This document shows positions 25,214 through 34,287 of a DNA stretch of 45,768 bases, in pieces. A program made the translations under genes and the position numbers. This DNA is from Acidobacteriota bacterium (GTDB taxonomy: Bacteria; Acidobacteriota; Terriglobia; Terriglobales; Acidobacteriaceae): assembly GCA_021793405.1 (NCBI GenBank), contig JAJYSV010000034.1:1-45768 (forward strand). Direction: 5' to 3'. Position 1 is the first letter of the stretch; every line of letters begins with the position of its first letter. The notes below the pieces were generated by a model. That model worked only from the letters and a program-made list of their open reading frames with translations. It made no database searches and was not told the DNA's origin.

Positions 25214-25768
25214 ATGGCAAAACTATTCGAAAATCCACGCTCGATCGCGATTGAGGGGCCGATTCGCGCCGGCAAATCCACCCTGGCCACGCTGCTGGCC
25301 CAGGAAATCGGCGCCGCCCGCATTGTCGAGCCGCAGCAGAATCCCTTTCTTCCGCAGTTTTATCGCGGCGAGAGAAGCGCCGCTTTTCCGGCACAAATGT
25401 GGTTCCTGATGCCTCTCTCTCCGCAACTCTCGCGCATCAAGGTGTCAACAGAGCCAGATCGACTCAGCGCCTGGGCTCTCTGCAGGAATTTTAGGCGAGC
25501 GCAGGATCGCCTTCTGATGTCTCTCCCTCGTCCCCCCCCGACGGCAACTAAATTTCACCGCATATCCGATTTCGGAGATGCGGAACCGCAGTCGAGCAAT
25601 ATGTCTAAAACAGATCCGGAATCGTGTGGAAGGCGATGCGCGTCGGCGCAGCGGCGCGCGCCAGGTGCATGCTGGCAAAGTAGAGCGTCTCCGTCCCGTA
25701 CTTGTGATTCAATTGGTCCATCGTCGCGGCCAGTTGGTCGCGGCTGGCTTCGCGATCGAGCGTGCTGA
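25214..25768 (+). pseudogene. Deoxynucleoside kinase, truncated after its N-terminal third
   Basis: From ATG 25214 (AGAGGAA just upstream) the first 65 or so residues match deoxynucleoside kinases: SIAIEGPIRAGKSTLATLLA is the P-loop, followed by EPQQNPFLPQFYRGER and AAFPAQMWFL. Homology stops near 25420. The frame stays open to 25768 but reads unrelated sequence, the last 160 bases antisense to the Y-family polymerase gene. The family is normally just over 200 residues with a later Arg-rich lid region that is missing, so the product is probably inactive. A deletion removing the kinase C-terminus is the simplest explanation. Confidence 0.65.
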
Positions 25769-26921
25769 ATAGGCTCAGCGTATGCAGCGCATCCGGCACC
25801 AGGTCGATCAGCGTCACGCTCACCAGAAATGGCTTTTCGTACATCGCACCCACCGGACGCATCGACCACAATTTTCGCAGGCCTTCAATCAGCGTCTGTG
25901 AATCCTGGCATTCCACCAGGCGCAACTGCTCTCCCCACGCACGCTGGGGAATTCCTGACCCGTGTTTTCCGCTCGCAGCATGGTTCGGCACGGTGAATCG
26001 CAAGGAAAGCGCGATGCCCGCGGCCCACAGTTTTTGCGTCCGCAGTCGCATCGCCGCTTTATGCAGCAATTTGTGCGCAATGGCATATGCGCCTTCGGGG
26101 GTGCGAAATTCCGGCGGCAGAACATGCTGGTGCCCGATGGACTTTGCATGTTCCAACTCGGCATCGTGGAAGTCCTTTCCGCGCAGCCAATGCCACAGCC
26201 GTTCGCCCTGCACTCCGCCCCACGCCTGTCCCAGCTGCTCCGGCGTCAGCGCCAGCAGGTCCGCCATGCTTTGCACGCCGTGTGCGTTCAGACGCCGCTC
26301 CATGCGTTTGCCAATCCCAACCATGTCGCGCAATGCGAGTCGCACCAATGCATGCGGCAGCAAATCCTGGGTTAGTGCGATCAGGCCGTCCGGCTTTTCC
26401 ATGTCGGAGGCGATCTTGGCCAGGTAGCGATTTGGCGCCAGACCAATGGAGCATCGCAACGTACTTCCCACGTGCTCTCGAATCGTTGCCTTGATGCGTC
26501 GAGCTAGGTCCATCGCCGCCAGCAGCGGTTGCTCGCGTCCCATCAGCTCGCAGGCCATCTCGTCGATCGAGCGCACGGAAGATACCGGAACGCAGCTTTC
26601 CACTGCTTCCACCACGCGCCGATGATAGTCGACGTACAGTTCATGGCGCGCCTCGACCAGCACTAGGTCCGGACACATGCGCTTGGCCTCGCCCACCTGC
26701 GTTCCCGTCTTCACGCCGTACGCCTTCGCCTCGTAACTGGCTGCAATGCAGCAGGTGGTATCCGCCATCAACGGCACCACCGCCACAGGCCGATTGCGCA
26801 GAGCGGGTTCTTTCTCCTGTTCCACGGAGGCAAAATAGGAATTCAGATCGAGAAAGAGCCAGCGCACGCGCGGCGCCGTGGAACCACGGCGTGGTTCCTC
26901 CGAATTCTGGTCGGAAAGCAT
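25605..26921 (-). CDS. dinB: Y-family DNA polymerase (DinB/Pol IV-like)
   Basis: About 438 residues from ATG 26921. The palm motifs are complete: WLFLDLNSYFASVEQ with the metal Asp D25, and SVRSIDEMACEL with D120/E121. Also seen are the fingers segment SYEAKAYGVKTG, SIGLAPNRYLAKIASDMEKP, and helix-hairpin-helix MVGIGKRMERRLNAHGV. The C-terminal 200 residues diverge from classical Pol IV and lack a recognisable beta-clamp motif. The role would be lesion bypass. No LexA box or imuA partner was recognised nearby; the upstream region has other repeats. Confidence 0.88.
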   Translation of the reverse strand: MLSDQNSEEPRRGSTAPRVRWLFLDLNSYFASVEQEKEPALRNRPVAVVPLMADTTCCIAASYEAKAYGVKTGTQVGEAKRMCPDLVLVEARHELYVDYHRRVVEAVESCVPVSSVRSIDEMACELMGREQPLLAAMDLARRIKATIREHVGSTLRCSIGLAPNRYLAKIASDMEKPDGLIALTQDLLPHALVRLALRDMVGIGKRMERRLNAHGVQSMADLLALTPEQLGQAWGGVQGERLWHWLRGKDFHDAELEHAKSIGHQHVLPPEFRTPEGAYAIAHKLLHKAAMRLRTQKLWAAGIALSLRFTVPNHAASGKHGSGIPQRAWGEQLRLVECQDSQTLIEGLRKLWSMRPVGAMYEKPFLVSVTLIDLVPDALHTLSLFSTLDREASRDQLAATMDQLNHKYGTETLYFASMHLARAAAPTRIAFHTIPDLF

Positions 26922-27082
26922 GAGAAACTTCGCTAATCCTTCGCCTTCATTGTGCGCCTGAAATTGACAGCAGCGCAAACTCCTCCGGCGCAATCTCTTC
27001 CGCGGGGGAAATCCTCCCCATCCTCCGATTTTTCAAACAGATGAAGGCTTTTCCACAAACGATGCCTTAGATTCTTTTTTTG

Positions 27083-27111
27083 TTGGTTAAGTCAACCTAA
27101 TTCCGTACAAT
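27083..27111 (+). promoter_or_regulatory. Promoter with palindromic spacer for the small membrane ORF
   Basis: TTGGTT (27083-27088) and TACAAT (27106-27111) are 17 bases apart. The palindrome GGTTAAGTCAACC (27085-27097) overlaps the -35 and spacer, the usual place for a repressor site. Confidence 0.5.
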
Positions 27112-27146
27112 GGAATCCTACTCGATAGTGGAACCTACTCCGATAC
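27111..27146. repeat. Tandem 18-base imperfect repeat in the leader
   Basis: TGGAATCCTACTCGATAG (27111-27128) is followed directly by TGGAACCTACTCCGATAC (27129-27146), and another TGGA begins at 27147. It lies between the -10 element and the Shine-Dalgarno of the small ORF. Paired sites on nearly two helical turns suggest protein binding, but this is unproven. Confidence 0.55.
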
Positions 27147-27159
27147 TGGAGAAAAATTT

Positions 27160-27330
27160 ATGGCATGGGCCAACTTGGCGGCATTCGGTGGGTGGTGGCA
27201 CGGTCATGAACCGCTGGTACCCCTGATCATTGGCGGCGTTAGCATTGCCATTCTGCTCGGTTGTGCCCTCGCCGGTTGGCTCTGTCCTTCCCAAAAGGAA
27301 GACTGCCTGTTCCATCGCCACGTGATGTAA
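27160..27330 (+). CDS. Small membrane protein, 56 residues
   Basis: ATG 27160 to TAA 27330. GGAG lies 8 bases upstream and a good sigma-70 promoter 50 bases upstream. The product starts MAWANLAAFGGWWHGHEPLV, has one hydrophobic helix (about 20-42, LVPLIIGGVSIAILLGCALA) and ends in a short polar tail with Cys and His. Trp and His near the N-terminus and two Cys near the helix end are notable. No family is recognised. Promoter, ribosome site and helix together support a real gene, though the length is small. Confidence 0.5.
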   Translation: MAWANLAAFGGWWHGHEPLVPLIIGGVSIAILLGCALAGWLCPSQKEDCLFHRHVM

Positions 27331-27511
27331 CCCGAACAATTCCGCACGCGCAGCGGATCAACGCTGCATCCTCCCTGCCCCGCAAAAAACACGGCAACAT
27401 CCCGCTATAAAAAGGGTCAGATGGAGTATTTCGCCCTTGACGCAAGTCAGCGCGAAGAGCTGAAGCATCCCCGGCCACGCATCGCCAGTAGGACTGGACT
27501 GTAGAAATCGG

Positions 27512-27545
27512 CACCCGGCTTCGTATTACACCCGGCTTCGTATTA
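27512..27545. repeat. Perfect 17-base tandem duplication
   Basis: CACCCGGCTTCGTATTA occurs at 27512-27528 and again at 27529-27545 without a spacer. The second copy contains the stop codon of the minus-strand gene at 27543. Confidence 0.85.
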
Positions 27546-28313
27546 TTCGACCAAAGTGAAGGTGTACATCTTTCCGCTAGACGCTAGGTTGCGCGACGTG
27601 AATGCTCCGGGCGGTATGAATCCGTATTCGCCCGGTGCTAATGGGGCAGGCAAAGTGATGTTGTAGGTTAGCGGGGCCACTTTGGTGCTTTTGAACTCAA
27701 CGGCATCGCGAGAGGCTCCTGTTGAGGCGTGGAACACCCCGCCTGTGACGGACCGAAATTCGCGATATTTCGACTTGGCGTGAAGGCGCAGCAGTTGATA
27801 TTCAATCGGGTCATCGCCGTCTCGGGCGACAATCAAGAACTCTAGTGGCGAGGTGATCGAGGTTGGGCTGTGCTCTCCTTGGATGTTCCCGTTGATGTCC
27901 CCCTTGACGATTCCATCGGTCGCCAGAGATTTCAGAAACCCGCCGGTCTTAGTGTTCACCACTTCCGGCTGAAGCTCCGTATAAACGCCCTTCTGCTTGT
28001 AATAGACGCCAATATCGGTTGGATATTCCCCACTTCTTGGTGGGGTCGCGGCGGACGGCGCCGCAGCGGGGCTGCTCTTTGCGATCATGGCGGACATTAT
28101 GGCATCGGAAACGCCTGCCTGTTTCAGCGCGATCAGATCATTGGCGGTAAGTGAAAAATGGGCCGGCTGTGAGTTGATCGTAGAGATCACGATGCTGTCG
28201 CTCATTCCCGCCTTCACCATCTTGACGACGGAATCGTTGGTGTTTGTAAATTGCTGCGCGGAGGCTGTGCCAAGGCAAATGGCAAGAATGACAAAAAGAA
28301 CACGTGTCTTCAT
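27543..28313 (-). CDS. Secreted protein, unknown function
   Basis: This 256-residue protein has a clean signal peptide (MKTRVLFVILAICLGTASA, then QQF). The N-terminal 30-75 region (VVKMVKAGMSDSIVISTINS, then ALKQAGVSDAIMSAMI) repeats a pattern like MVKAGxSDxxI twice, suggesting two small helical repeats of a kind I believe is common in acidobacterial exported proteins. After an Ala/Ser/Pro linker comes a beta-rich C-terminal domain. No catalytic motif is visible. Its stop codon lies in a 17-base tandem duplication. Confidence 0.75.
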   Translation of the reverse strand: MKTRVLFVILAICLGTASAQQFTNTNDSVVKMVKAGMSDSIVISTINSQPAHFSLTANDLIALKQAGVSDAIMSAMIAKSSPAAAPSAATPPRSGEYPTDIGVYYKQKGVYTELQPEVVNTKTGGFLKSLATDGIVKGDINGNIQGEHSPTSITSPLEFLIVARDGDDPIEYQLLRLHAKSKYREFRSVTGGVFHASTGASRDAVEFKSTKVAPLTYNITLPAPLAPGEYGFIPPGAFTSRNLASSGKMYTFTLVE

Positions 28314-28510
28314 TGTTTTCGTTTCCTTAAATAATTCAGGCTAAAATTTGCCCAAGTCTAGCACTCGCGGCGAACAGAAGCCATTGAAAGAAGCCGCGCC
28401 TTCAGAAATGCGCCTCTTCTTCCCAATCTGGACGCTGATATGCGCCATCCACCCTATCCCGCTCGTCCCGCATCTCTCTAAGAAGAGAATCAAGACAGGA
28501 GACACCCCCG

Positions 28511-30067
28511 ATGCATCCCTCATCCGACCGTTCTTCGCGTGTTTCGTTTCCATTTCGAGATCGCAAACTTCCCGCCGGTGCGCGCGTAATGGGTCCAACA
28601 CCTGCCACTGACCAGATTCGCGTTTCTCTCATCGTGAAACGCAAGCAGCCGCTCGATCTCGCCAGCCTGCAAGGGCGACACTTATCGCGCGAAGAATTTT
28701 CCAGCCAGTATGCCGCGGACCCGGCAGCCTTCGATCAACTGCGCGCATTCGCATCCGCATACGGCCTGTCTGTGGATGAACCTGCGTCAAGCCTCGACCG
28801 CCGCACGCTCGTGCTCTCCGGCACAGCGGAGCAGATGCAGCAAGCATTTCAAACCCAAATGCAGCAAGTCGAACATAATGGACAGCGATACCGAATCCAT
28901 ACGCAGGCGATCAGCTTGCCAGCGGAATACGCTGCGCTGGTCGACGCTGTGCTTGGACTCGACACACGGCCGCAGGCGCGGTCGCATCTTCGACGATTGA
29001 AAGATTTGCGTCCAGCAGCCGCAGGCGCACAGAGCTATTTGCCCCGCCAGGTAGCCCAGTTCTACAGCTTTCCTGCGGATGCGGACGGCACTGGTGAGGC
29101 CATCGGCATCATCGAACTCGGCGGCGGCTTCACCACGACTGACATCCAGCAGTATTTTCAACAGCAAAACATCACCCCGCCCACAGTGGTCGCGGTGCCG
29201 GTCGATGGAGGACAAAATTCGCCCACCAACCCTAACGGCGCCGACAGTGAGGTGATGCTCGACATTGAAGTGTCGGCGAGCATTGCGCCCGCGGCGAAAA
29301 TCGCCGTGTACTTTACGCCCAACACGGATCAGGGATTTCTCGATGCTCTGACGACCGCGGTCCACGACAAAACTAACCATCCTTCCGTGATTTCCATTAG
29401 CTGGGGAGGCCCGGAGTCCAGTTGGACCCAGCAGGCAATGACCGCCTTCGACGACTCCTGCCAGTCGGCAGCCGCGCTCGGTGTAACTATTACAGTTGCG
29501 TGTGGCGACAACGGTTCAACAGATGGTGTCAGCGATGGATCCAATCATGTCGATTTTCCCGCGTCCAGCCCTCACGTGCTCGCATGTGGAGGAACCAGGA
29601 TCACCGTCAGCGGAACCGCATTGACGAATGAAGTGGTCTGGAACGATGAAGCGCAAAGCGGTGGCGCCACCGGCGGCGGTGTCAGCGCCGTATTCACCCT
29701 GCCATCCTGGCAACAGAACGCGAATGTCTCAGCGGTGACCAATGGCGGCAGCGGTCGAGGCGTGCCCGACGTTGCCGGTGACGCAGCCCCGGCAACCGGC
29801 TACTCGATTCTGGTGGATGGGCAGAGTGAGGTAGTCGGCGGCACCAGCGCGGTCGCTCCGCTGTGGGCAGGCCTCATCGCATTGCTGAATCAAAAGCTCG
29901 GCAAGCCGGTGGGGTTCCTGAATCCGCAGATTTACCCCTTGCTGGGCAGCGCCGCATTTCGAGACATCACGCAAGGCAACAATGGAGCCTACAAGGCAGC
30001 AGTGGGCTGGGATGCCTGCACCGGACTGGGCTCTCCCGTAGGAAATTCTTTATTGGCGAAGCTGTGA
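28511..30067 (+). CDS. Sedolisin / kumamolisin-type serine-carboxyl peptidase (S53)
   Basis: This 518-residue protein has a pro-domain (about 10-160, with LSREEFSSQYAA) and the S53 catalytic domain. The catalytic set is complete: E247 and D251 in SEVMLDIE, D333 in ACGDNG, and S446 in GGTSAVAP. The C-terminal calcium site follows in FRDITQGNNG and GWDACTGLG. These acid-active endopeptidases are exported and self-process. No standard signal peptide is visible, as in kumamolisin. AGGAG precedes the ATG. It faces the MBL-fold gene in convergent orientation. Confidence 0.93.
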   Translation: MHPSSDRSSRVSFPFRDRKLPAGARVMGPTPATDQIRVSLIVKRKQPLDLASLQGRHLSREEFSSQYAADPAAFDQLRAFASAYGLSVDEPASSLDRRTLVLSGTAEQMQQAFQTQMQQVEHNGQRYRIHTQAISLPAEYAALVDAVLGLDTRPQARSHLRRLKDLRPAAAGAQSYLPRQVAQFYSFPADADGTGEAIGIIELGGGFTTTDIQQYFQQQNITPPTVVAVPVDGGQNSPTNPNGADSEVMLDIEVSASIAPAAKIAVYFTPNTDQGFLDALTTAVHDKTNHPSVISISWGGPESSWTQQAMTAFDDSCQSAAALGVTITVACGDNGSTDGVSDGSNHVDFPASSPHVLACGGTRITVSGTALTNEVVWNDEAQSGGATGGGVSAVFTLPSWQQNANVSAVTNGGSGRGVPDVAGDAAPATGYSILVDGQSEVVGGTSAVAPLWAGLIALLNQKLGKPVGFLNPQIYPLLGSAAFRDITQGNNGAYKAAVGWDACTGLGSPVGNSLLAKL

Positions 30068-30100
30068 GGCTACATTGTCTTCGATATGAAACTGTTTAAG

Positions 30101-31009
30101 TTACAGTAATTCATCGACAGCAACCAATGTCGGCTTGCCCTTGTCATTTATCCGGATGGTTCCCATCGGATGATCGTGATCATGCGTAAACAGCACCAGC
30201 CATTGCTCCGGAATAGCGCGCTGATAGAAACGTTTGCGCTCTTCAATACACGTCAAAGGATATAAATCGTACCCCATCACCCACGTGATATCCAGGTGCG
30301 CGCTGGTCGGCAGCAGGTCAGAGATATACGTAGCCCGCTTGCCCCCCGAATCGATATGGATCGCCATCAACTGCGCCGTATGGCCGGGAAATAATTCGCA
30401 GCTAATTCCCGGAACAATCTCGACCACGCTGCCCGACTGGCACGGTTCAATCAGCGTCATTTGCCCGGACGCAATCAACGGATCGTAATTGTCGCTGATG
30501 TAGCTGATGCGATCGCGCTCCAGTTGCTTGTGGCCATGCTCGACTTCGCCGCGATGCGCGAAGTATCGGGCATTCGGAAATGTCGGCACAATCTCCCCGG
30601 ACTCGCTTTTTATCGTGTTCCAACCACAGTGGTCAAAGTGCAGGTGCGAGTTGATGACGATGTCAATCTCCTCCGGCTGCACGCCCGCTGCGGCCAGGCT
30701 CTTTGGCAACAGTTCGCTGGTTTTGTAAATTTCGCGCAGCTTCGGACTCAGTTTGTTGCCCAGCCCTGTTTCGATTGCAACTGTGTGCCGGCCGGTGCGG
30801 ACGATCACCGTGTTCGCGCCCAGCAGGATCCGGTTCTGTTCGTCCGCGGGCGCGCGCTTTTCCCACATCGGCTTGGGCACCACGCCAAACATCGCGCCTC
30901 CATCCAGAAGATACGTTCCATCCGTGCAGATGGTCAGCTCAAAATCGCCGATCGTGGTGCGTCCGCGCACCAAATCGTAAGTATGTGGGTTTTCCGCTGG
31001 ATGAGCCAT
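30101..31009 (-). CDS. MBL-fold metallo-hydrolase
   Basis: About 302 residues from ATG 31009, which has AGGAG 6 bases upstream; the longer frame runs into the neighbouring gene. The metal-binding motif HLHFDHCGW is complete, followed by a His in FPGHTAQ and an Asp in YISDLLPTSAH. The pattern resembles the lactonase-like/quorum-quenching group of the superfamily, but substrate cannot be read from sequence. It starts 13 bases after the S9 peptidase stop on the same strand and is likely cotranscribed. Confidence 0.88.
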   Translation of the reverse strand: MAHPAENPHTYDLVRGRTTIGDFELTICTDGTYLLDGGAMFGVVPKPMWEKRAPADEQNRILLGANTVIVRTGRHTVAIETGLGNKLSPKLREIYKTSELLPKSLAAAGVQPEEIDIVINSHLHFDHCGWNTIKSESGEIVPTFPNARYFAHRGEVEHGHKQLERDRISYISDNYDPLIASGQMTLIEPCQSGSVVEIVPGISCELFPGHTAQLMAIHIDSGGKRATYISDLLPTSAHLDITWVMGYDLYPLTCIEERKRFYQRAIPEQWLVLFTHDHDHPMGTIRINDKGKPTLVAVDELL

Positions 31010-31022
31010 GAAGGACTCCTGA

Positions 31023-33278
31023 TTAGTTACCGGCTGCCGAGGGCCGCAGGGTAGTTTCAAATTGTTGCAGAATGGCGCCAAACAGATGGGTCCGCGCAGC
31101 TTCTCCTGCAAGCGAATGTGTCTTGCCCGGATATAGCAGCAATCGATAGGAAACATTTGCAGTTACAAAATGCTGAATCATCTGGATCGCATTTTGCATG
31201 TGTGCGTTGTCATCGCCCGTACCTTGCACCATCAGCAGATTTCCATGCAGGCGCGCCGCGCTGTTGACGACGGAATCGTCCTCATACGTCTTCTGATTTT
31301 CATTGGGCAAGCCTAGATAGCGCTCCGTATAGATGGAATCGTACAGCCGCCAGTTGGTGACGGGAGCCACGCTCACTCCCGCCGCGAAGCGGTCGGAGTG
31401 CGTCATCGCATACAGGGTAAAGGTGCCGCCCCAGCTCCAGCCCCACCAGCCCAGTCGTTTTGCATCCACCTGCGGATATGTCTGTAGCACCTGGTCCAGC
31501 ATCGTCAGCTGATCCTGCAATTGCACCGGTCCAAAATTCCGATAGGCAGCTTCCTGAAACATTCGGTCACGGTTGCCCGATCCACGGTTGTCCACGTGGA
31601 GCACTGCGAAACCGTGTTGCACGAACAATTGATCGAACAGAACCCCCTGTTCGCCCACCGAACCCTCCTCGGTAAATTCATCGCGGACGATTTGCGCATG
31701 CGGTCCGCCATAGGCATTTACGATCAGCGGCACGGTCGCTGCCTGATGCATATCCGGCGGCAAAAGCAGCTCACCATACAGCGTAGTGCCATCGACGGCT
31801 TTGCCGGTGAACATGATCGGCGCGACCAGAGTGTAGCCGTCGAGTGGATGCGATTGCCAGAAAGGTATACATGGGCCGGCAATGGTGCAAACGCTGACCG
31901 TGGGCGGGTGCGTCAGGCTCGATGCTGAATCGACATAGTGCGTTGCATCAGGCGAAAGAGTGATGTGATGGACACCGTGAAACGTGTTCACCAGTTTTTT
32001 CCCCGTGCCATCGAAATGCACCTCCCACAGCATTTCCTCGCGCACGTCCGTCTCATTGGATGTGTAGTAGACGATGCCCTGCTTCTCGTCGATGCCGGCA
32101 ACACTCAGCACTTCCCAGTCGCCGTGCGTCAGTTGCCGCACCTGTGTTGCATCAGTCGCCAACGGATCGTTGGCGTTGTACCGATAGAGATAGAGCTGCG
32201 TCTGACCGTCGCGCCAACTGCTCCAGAGGAACTGTCCGTCTTTGAGAAAACGCACATCGTAGGCTTCGTCGAAAAATTTATTGGCCGTCTCCTTCAGCAT
32301 GCTGCGAACGGCCCCAGTCTCCGTGTCCGCGAAAAATAACTCCGTACGCCGTTGATCGCGGCGCAGCACCTCAATCCATACGTGGTGGTCGTCGAGCCAG
32401 CCGAAGCGTGGAACATAATCGTTGTGCTGGCCCAGCGGCACATGAATCCACAGCGTGTCTCCGCCACTCGCTGCCACAACCCCGATGCGCGCGCCTGGGT
32501 TTGGATCTCCAGGTTGCGGATAACGCTGCTGATCGACCGTGCTCTGATCCGGCAGCCAGTCGGTAATGGGATAGGTGGGCACGGTTGCCTCATCCATTTG
32601 CAGATACGCGATGTGTTTCGAGTCTGGAGACCAGAAATAATTGCTGCGCACATCCAACTCCTCTTCATACACCCAATCCACGTCGCCATTCAGCAGGGTC
32701 GCTTCGGAAGTGTTCGTCAGCGCGTTGTCGTGCAGGCCTGCCAGCGTAATCACGTGCAGATTATGGCCGCGGATGAAGGAAATCGAATGGCCATCGGGAG
32801 AAAATTTCGGATCGTCGCCGCTGCCCACGCCGGTATTGGTCACTTGTACGGCAGCGGCCTTTCGCAGATCGTAGAGCCACAGCGTGCCGGTGTTGTCGAA
32901 AATCAGGTGCTGGCCGTCGGGTGACCAGTGATAGCTCGATAGCCCATAGCGATCGCGATGGTCGCGATCGCGCTCATCGTTTTTCACACCGTAGATGGCC
33001 GCCAGCCTGGTTTCCGGTACCAGCACGGAAGCCGCGCCGCTTGCGGCGTTAACCGTGATCACATCGTGCGGCTGGCCATGCTCGAAATCTCCGGACAAAT
33101 ACGTGACACTGGCGCCGTCAGGGTTCCAAAGAAATTCACGAGGAGGTGTACCGGTAGGACCGCCACCCCGCCAAATATCGGCTACTGTCCAGGCCTTACT
33201 ACCGCCGTGCGGCTCGGTTTGCGCCAGCGAGCTCAACGTCGCGAGGAATAAGCCTGCCAACAAAAGCGATCTTCGCAT
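31023..33278 (-). CDS. Exported dipeptidyl-peptidase IV-like S9 peptidase
   Basis: About 751 residues from ATG 33278, giving a good signal peptide (MRRSLLLAGLFLATLSSLAQ). A beta-propeller follows, with the DPP-IV double-Glu motif in DWVYEEELD (about residue 205). The C-terminal alpha/beta hydrolase domain has S615 in GWSWGG, D689 in QGTGDDN and H721 in GKTHSL. Trp replaces the common Tyr in GWSYGG. These enzymes release N-terminal dipeptides, often after Pro, in the periplasm. It precedes the MBL-fold gene by 13 bases. Start alternatives at 33302 and upstream look weaker. Confidence 0.92.
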   Translation of the reverse strand: MRRSLLLAGLFLATLSSLAQTEPHGGSKAWTVADIWRGGGPTGTPPREFLWNPDGASVTYLSGDFEHGQPHDVITVNAASGAASVLVPETRLAAIYGVKNDERDRDHRDRYGLSSYHWSPDGQHLIFDNTGTLWLYDLRKAAAVQVTNTGVGSGDDPKFSPDGHSISFIRGHNLHVITLAGLHDNALTNTSEATLLNGDVDWVYEEELDVRSNYFWSPDSKHIAYLQMDEATVPTYPITDWLPDQSTVDQQRYPQPGDPNPGARIGVVAASGGDTLWIHVPLGQHNDYVPRFGWLDDHHVWIEVLRRDQRRTELFFADTETGAVRSMLKETANKFFDEAYDVRFLKDGQFLWSSWRDGQTQLYLYRYNANDPLATDATQVRQLTHGDWEVLSVAGIDEKQGIVYYTSNETDVREEMLWEVHFDGTGKKLVNTFHGVHHITLSPDATHYVDSASSLTHPPTVSVCTIAGPCIPFWQSHPLDGYTLVAPIMFTGKAVDGTTLYGELLLPPDMHQAATVPLIVNAYGGPHAQIVRDEFTEEGSVGEQGVLFDQLFVQHGFAVLHVDNRGSGNRDRMFQEAAYRNFGPVQLQDQLTMLDQVLQTYPQVDAKRLGWWGWSWGGTFTLYAMTHSDRFAAGVSVAPVTNWRLYDSIYTERYLGLPNENQKTYEDDSVVNSAARLHGNLLMVQGTGDDNAHMQNAIQMIQHFVTANVSYRLLLYPGKTHSLAGEAARTHLFGAILQQFETTLRPSAAGN

Positions 33279-33459
33279 GGGTGACCAAACTCCAGCATTC
33301 ATTGTAATGACCGTGCAACTGCCTAGACGCTGGCGACCTCTGCCTCCAGTCGAAATCTGCGAGCATTGCCATTGTTTTGCCAGTTTCGGCTCCATTGAGT
33401 CGGCCGCGTTTAGCGCCGACGATTGCGTCCGTGCTAGACTGCGCTTTTACACTTCTCGT

Positions 33460-34275
33460 ATGCACGCAGAGCTTGCAAAACTCGTCCATCTGCAGGAACT
33501 CGAACAGCAAGCCCGCGTGTTGACCATCCAAATCTCCCAGTACACCAGCCGTATTGAGGTGCGGGAAGCAGCGCTGTTCGATACTGCGCGCCTCCTGGAG
33601 CAGAATGCCGTGGCGCTGGAAAAAGAAACCGCCGCGCGGCGGCGCATGGAGTCCGACACGGAAGATTTGCGGATAAAAAGCGCCCGCTATCAGGCTCAGT
33701 TGGACGATGTTCAGAGCGATGGCCAGATGAAGGCGCTGCAACATCAGATCGCGTTCTGCAAACACGAAATTGACCGCATTGACGAACTCGAGTTTGCCAG
33801 CCTCATGGAAACCGAAGCGCTTGAAGTGCGGCAGAGATTGCTGCATGAGACCCAGGCCAACCAGCTGCAGGCGCTCGAGGATGAGAAGGTTGCTGCTCAA
33901 CTCGGACGCGCTCGCGACAAGGCGACGCTTGCCGAACTGAATCGTGAACGCGATGCGGTGCGGCAGACCGTGGATCCAGAGTTGCTATCCGAATACGATC
34001 GCATTTCCGCCGCCCGCAAACAGGCCGTTGCCAGCGTGGAACAACAGCGCTGTTCCGCTTGCCAGATGATGCTGCGGCCGCAGCGATGGAATGAAATTCG
34101 CCAGGACTCCGTGCATTTCTGCGAATCCTGCGGACGTTTTCTCTACTACAACCCGGCTGTCGATTTGAGCGATGCCATCCATCTCCCCACGCCATCGAAA
34201 AAACCGGCAGGACTGGCCAAGGGTCCCGCGCCCTCCCAGGCTACCGGCTCCGGTCCTTCCGCGCGAGAGGATTAA
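33460..34275 (+). CDS. Coiled-coil protein with C4 zinc ribbon
   Basis: About 271 residues from ATG 33460. A long coiled coil (about 5-185, rich in Glu, Arg, Gln, Ala, including IDELEFASLMETEALEVRQR) forms an antiparallel hairpin in relatives. The zinc ribbon follows with CSACQMML and FCESCGRFLYY, then a Pro/Ser-rich tail. This layout matches the zf-RING_7/CT398-like family, whose members have been linked to secretion or chaperone-like roles; the exact role is unknown. It lies 12 bases upstream of the deoxyribonucleotidase gene, so the two are probably cotranscribed. Confidence 0.85.
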   Translation: MHAELAKLVHLQELEQQARVLTIQISQYTSRIEVREAALFDTARLLEQNAVALEKETAARRRMESDTEDLRIKSARYQAQLDDVQSDGQMKALQHQIAFCKHEIDRIDELEFASLMETEALEVRQRLLHETQANQLQALEDEKVAAQLGRARDKATLAELNRERDAVRQTVDPELLSEYDRISAARKQAVASVEQQRCSACQMMLRPQRWNEIRQDSVHFCESCGRFLYYNPAVDLSDAIHLPTPSKKPAGLAKGPAPSQATGSGPSARED

Positions 34276-34287
34276 CGCCGGATCCGT

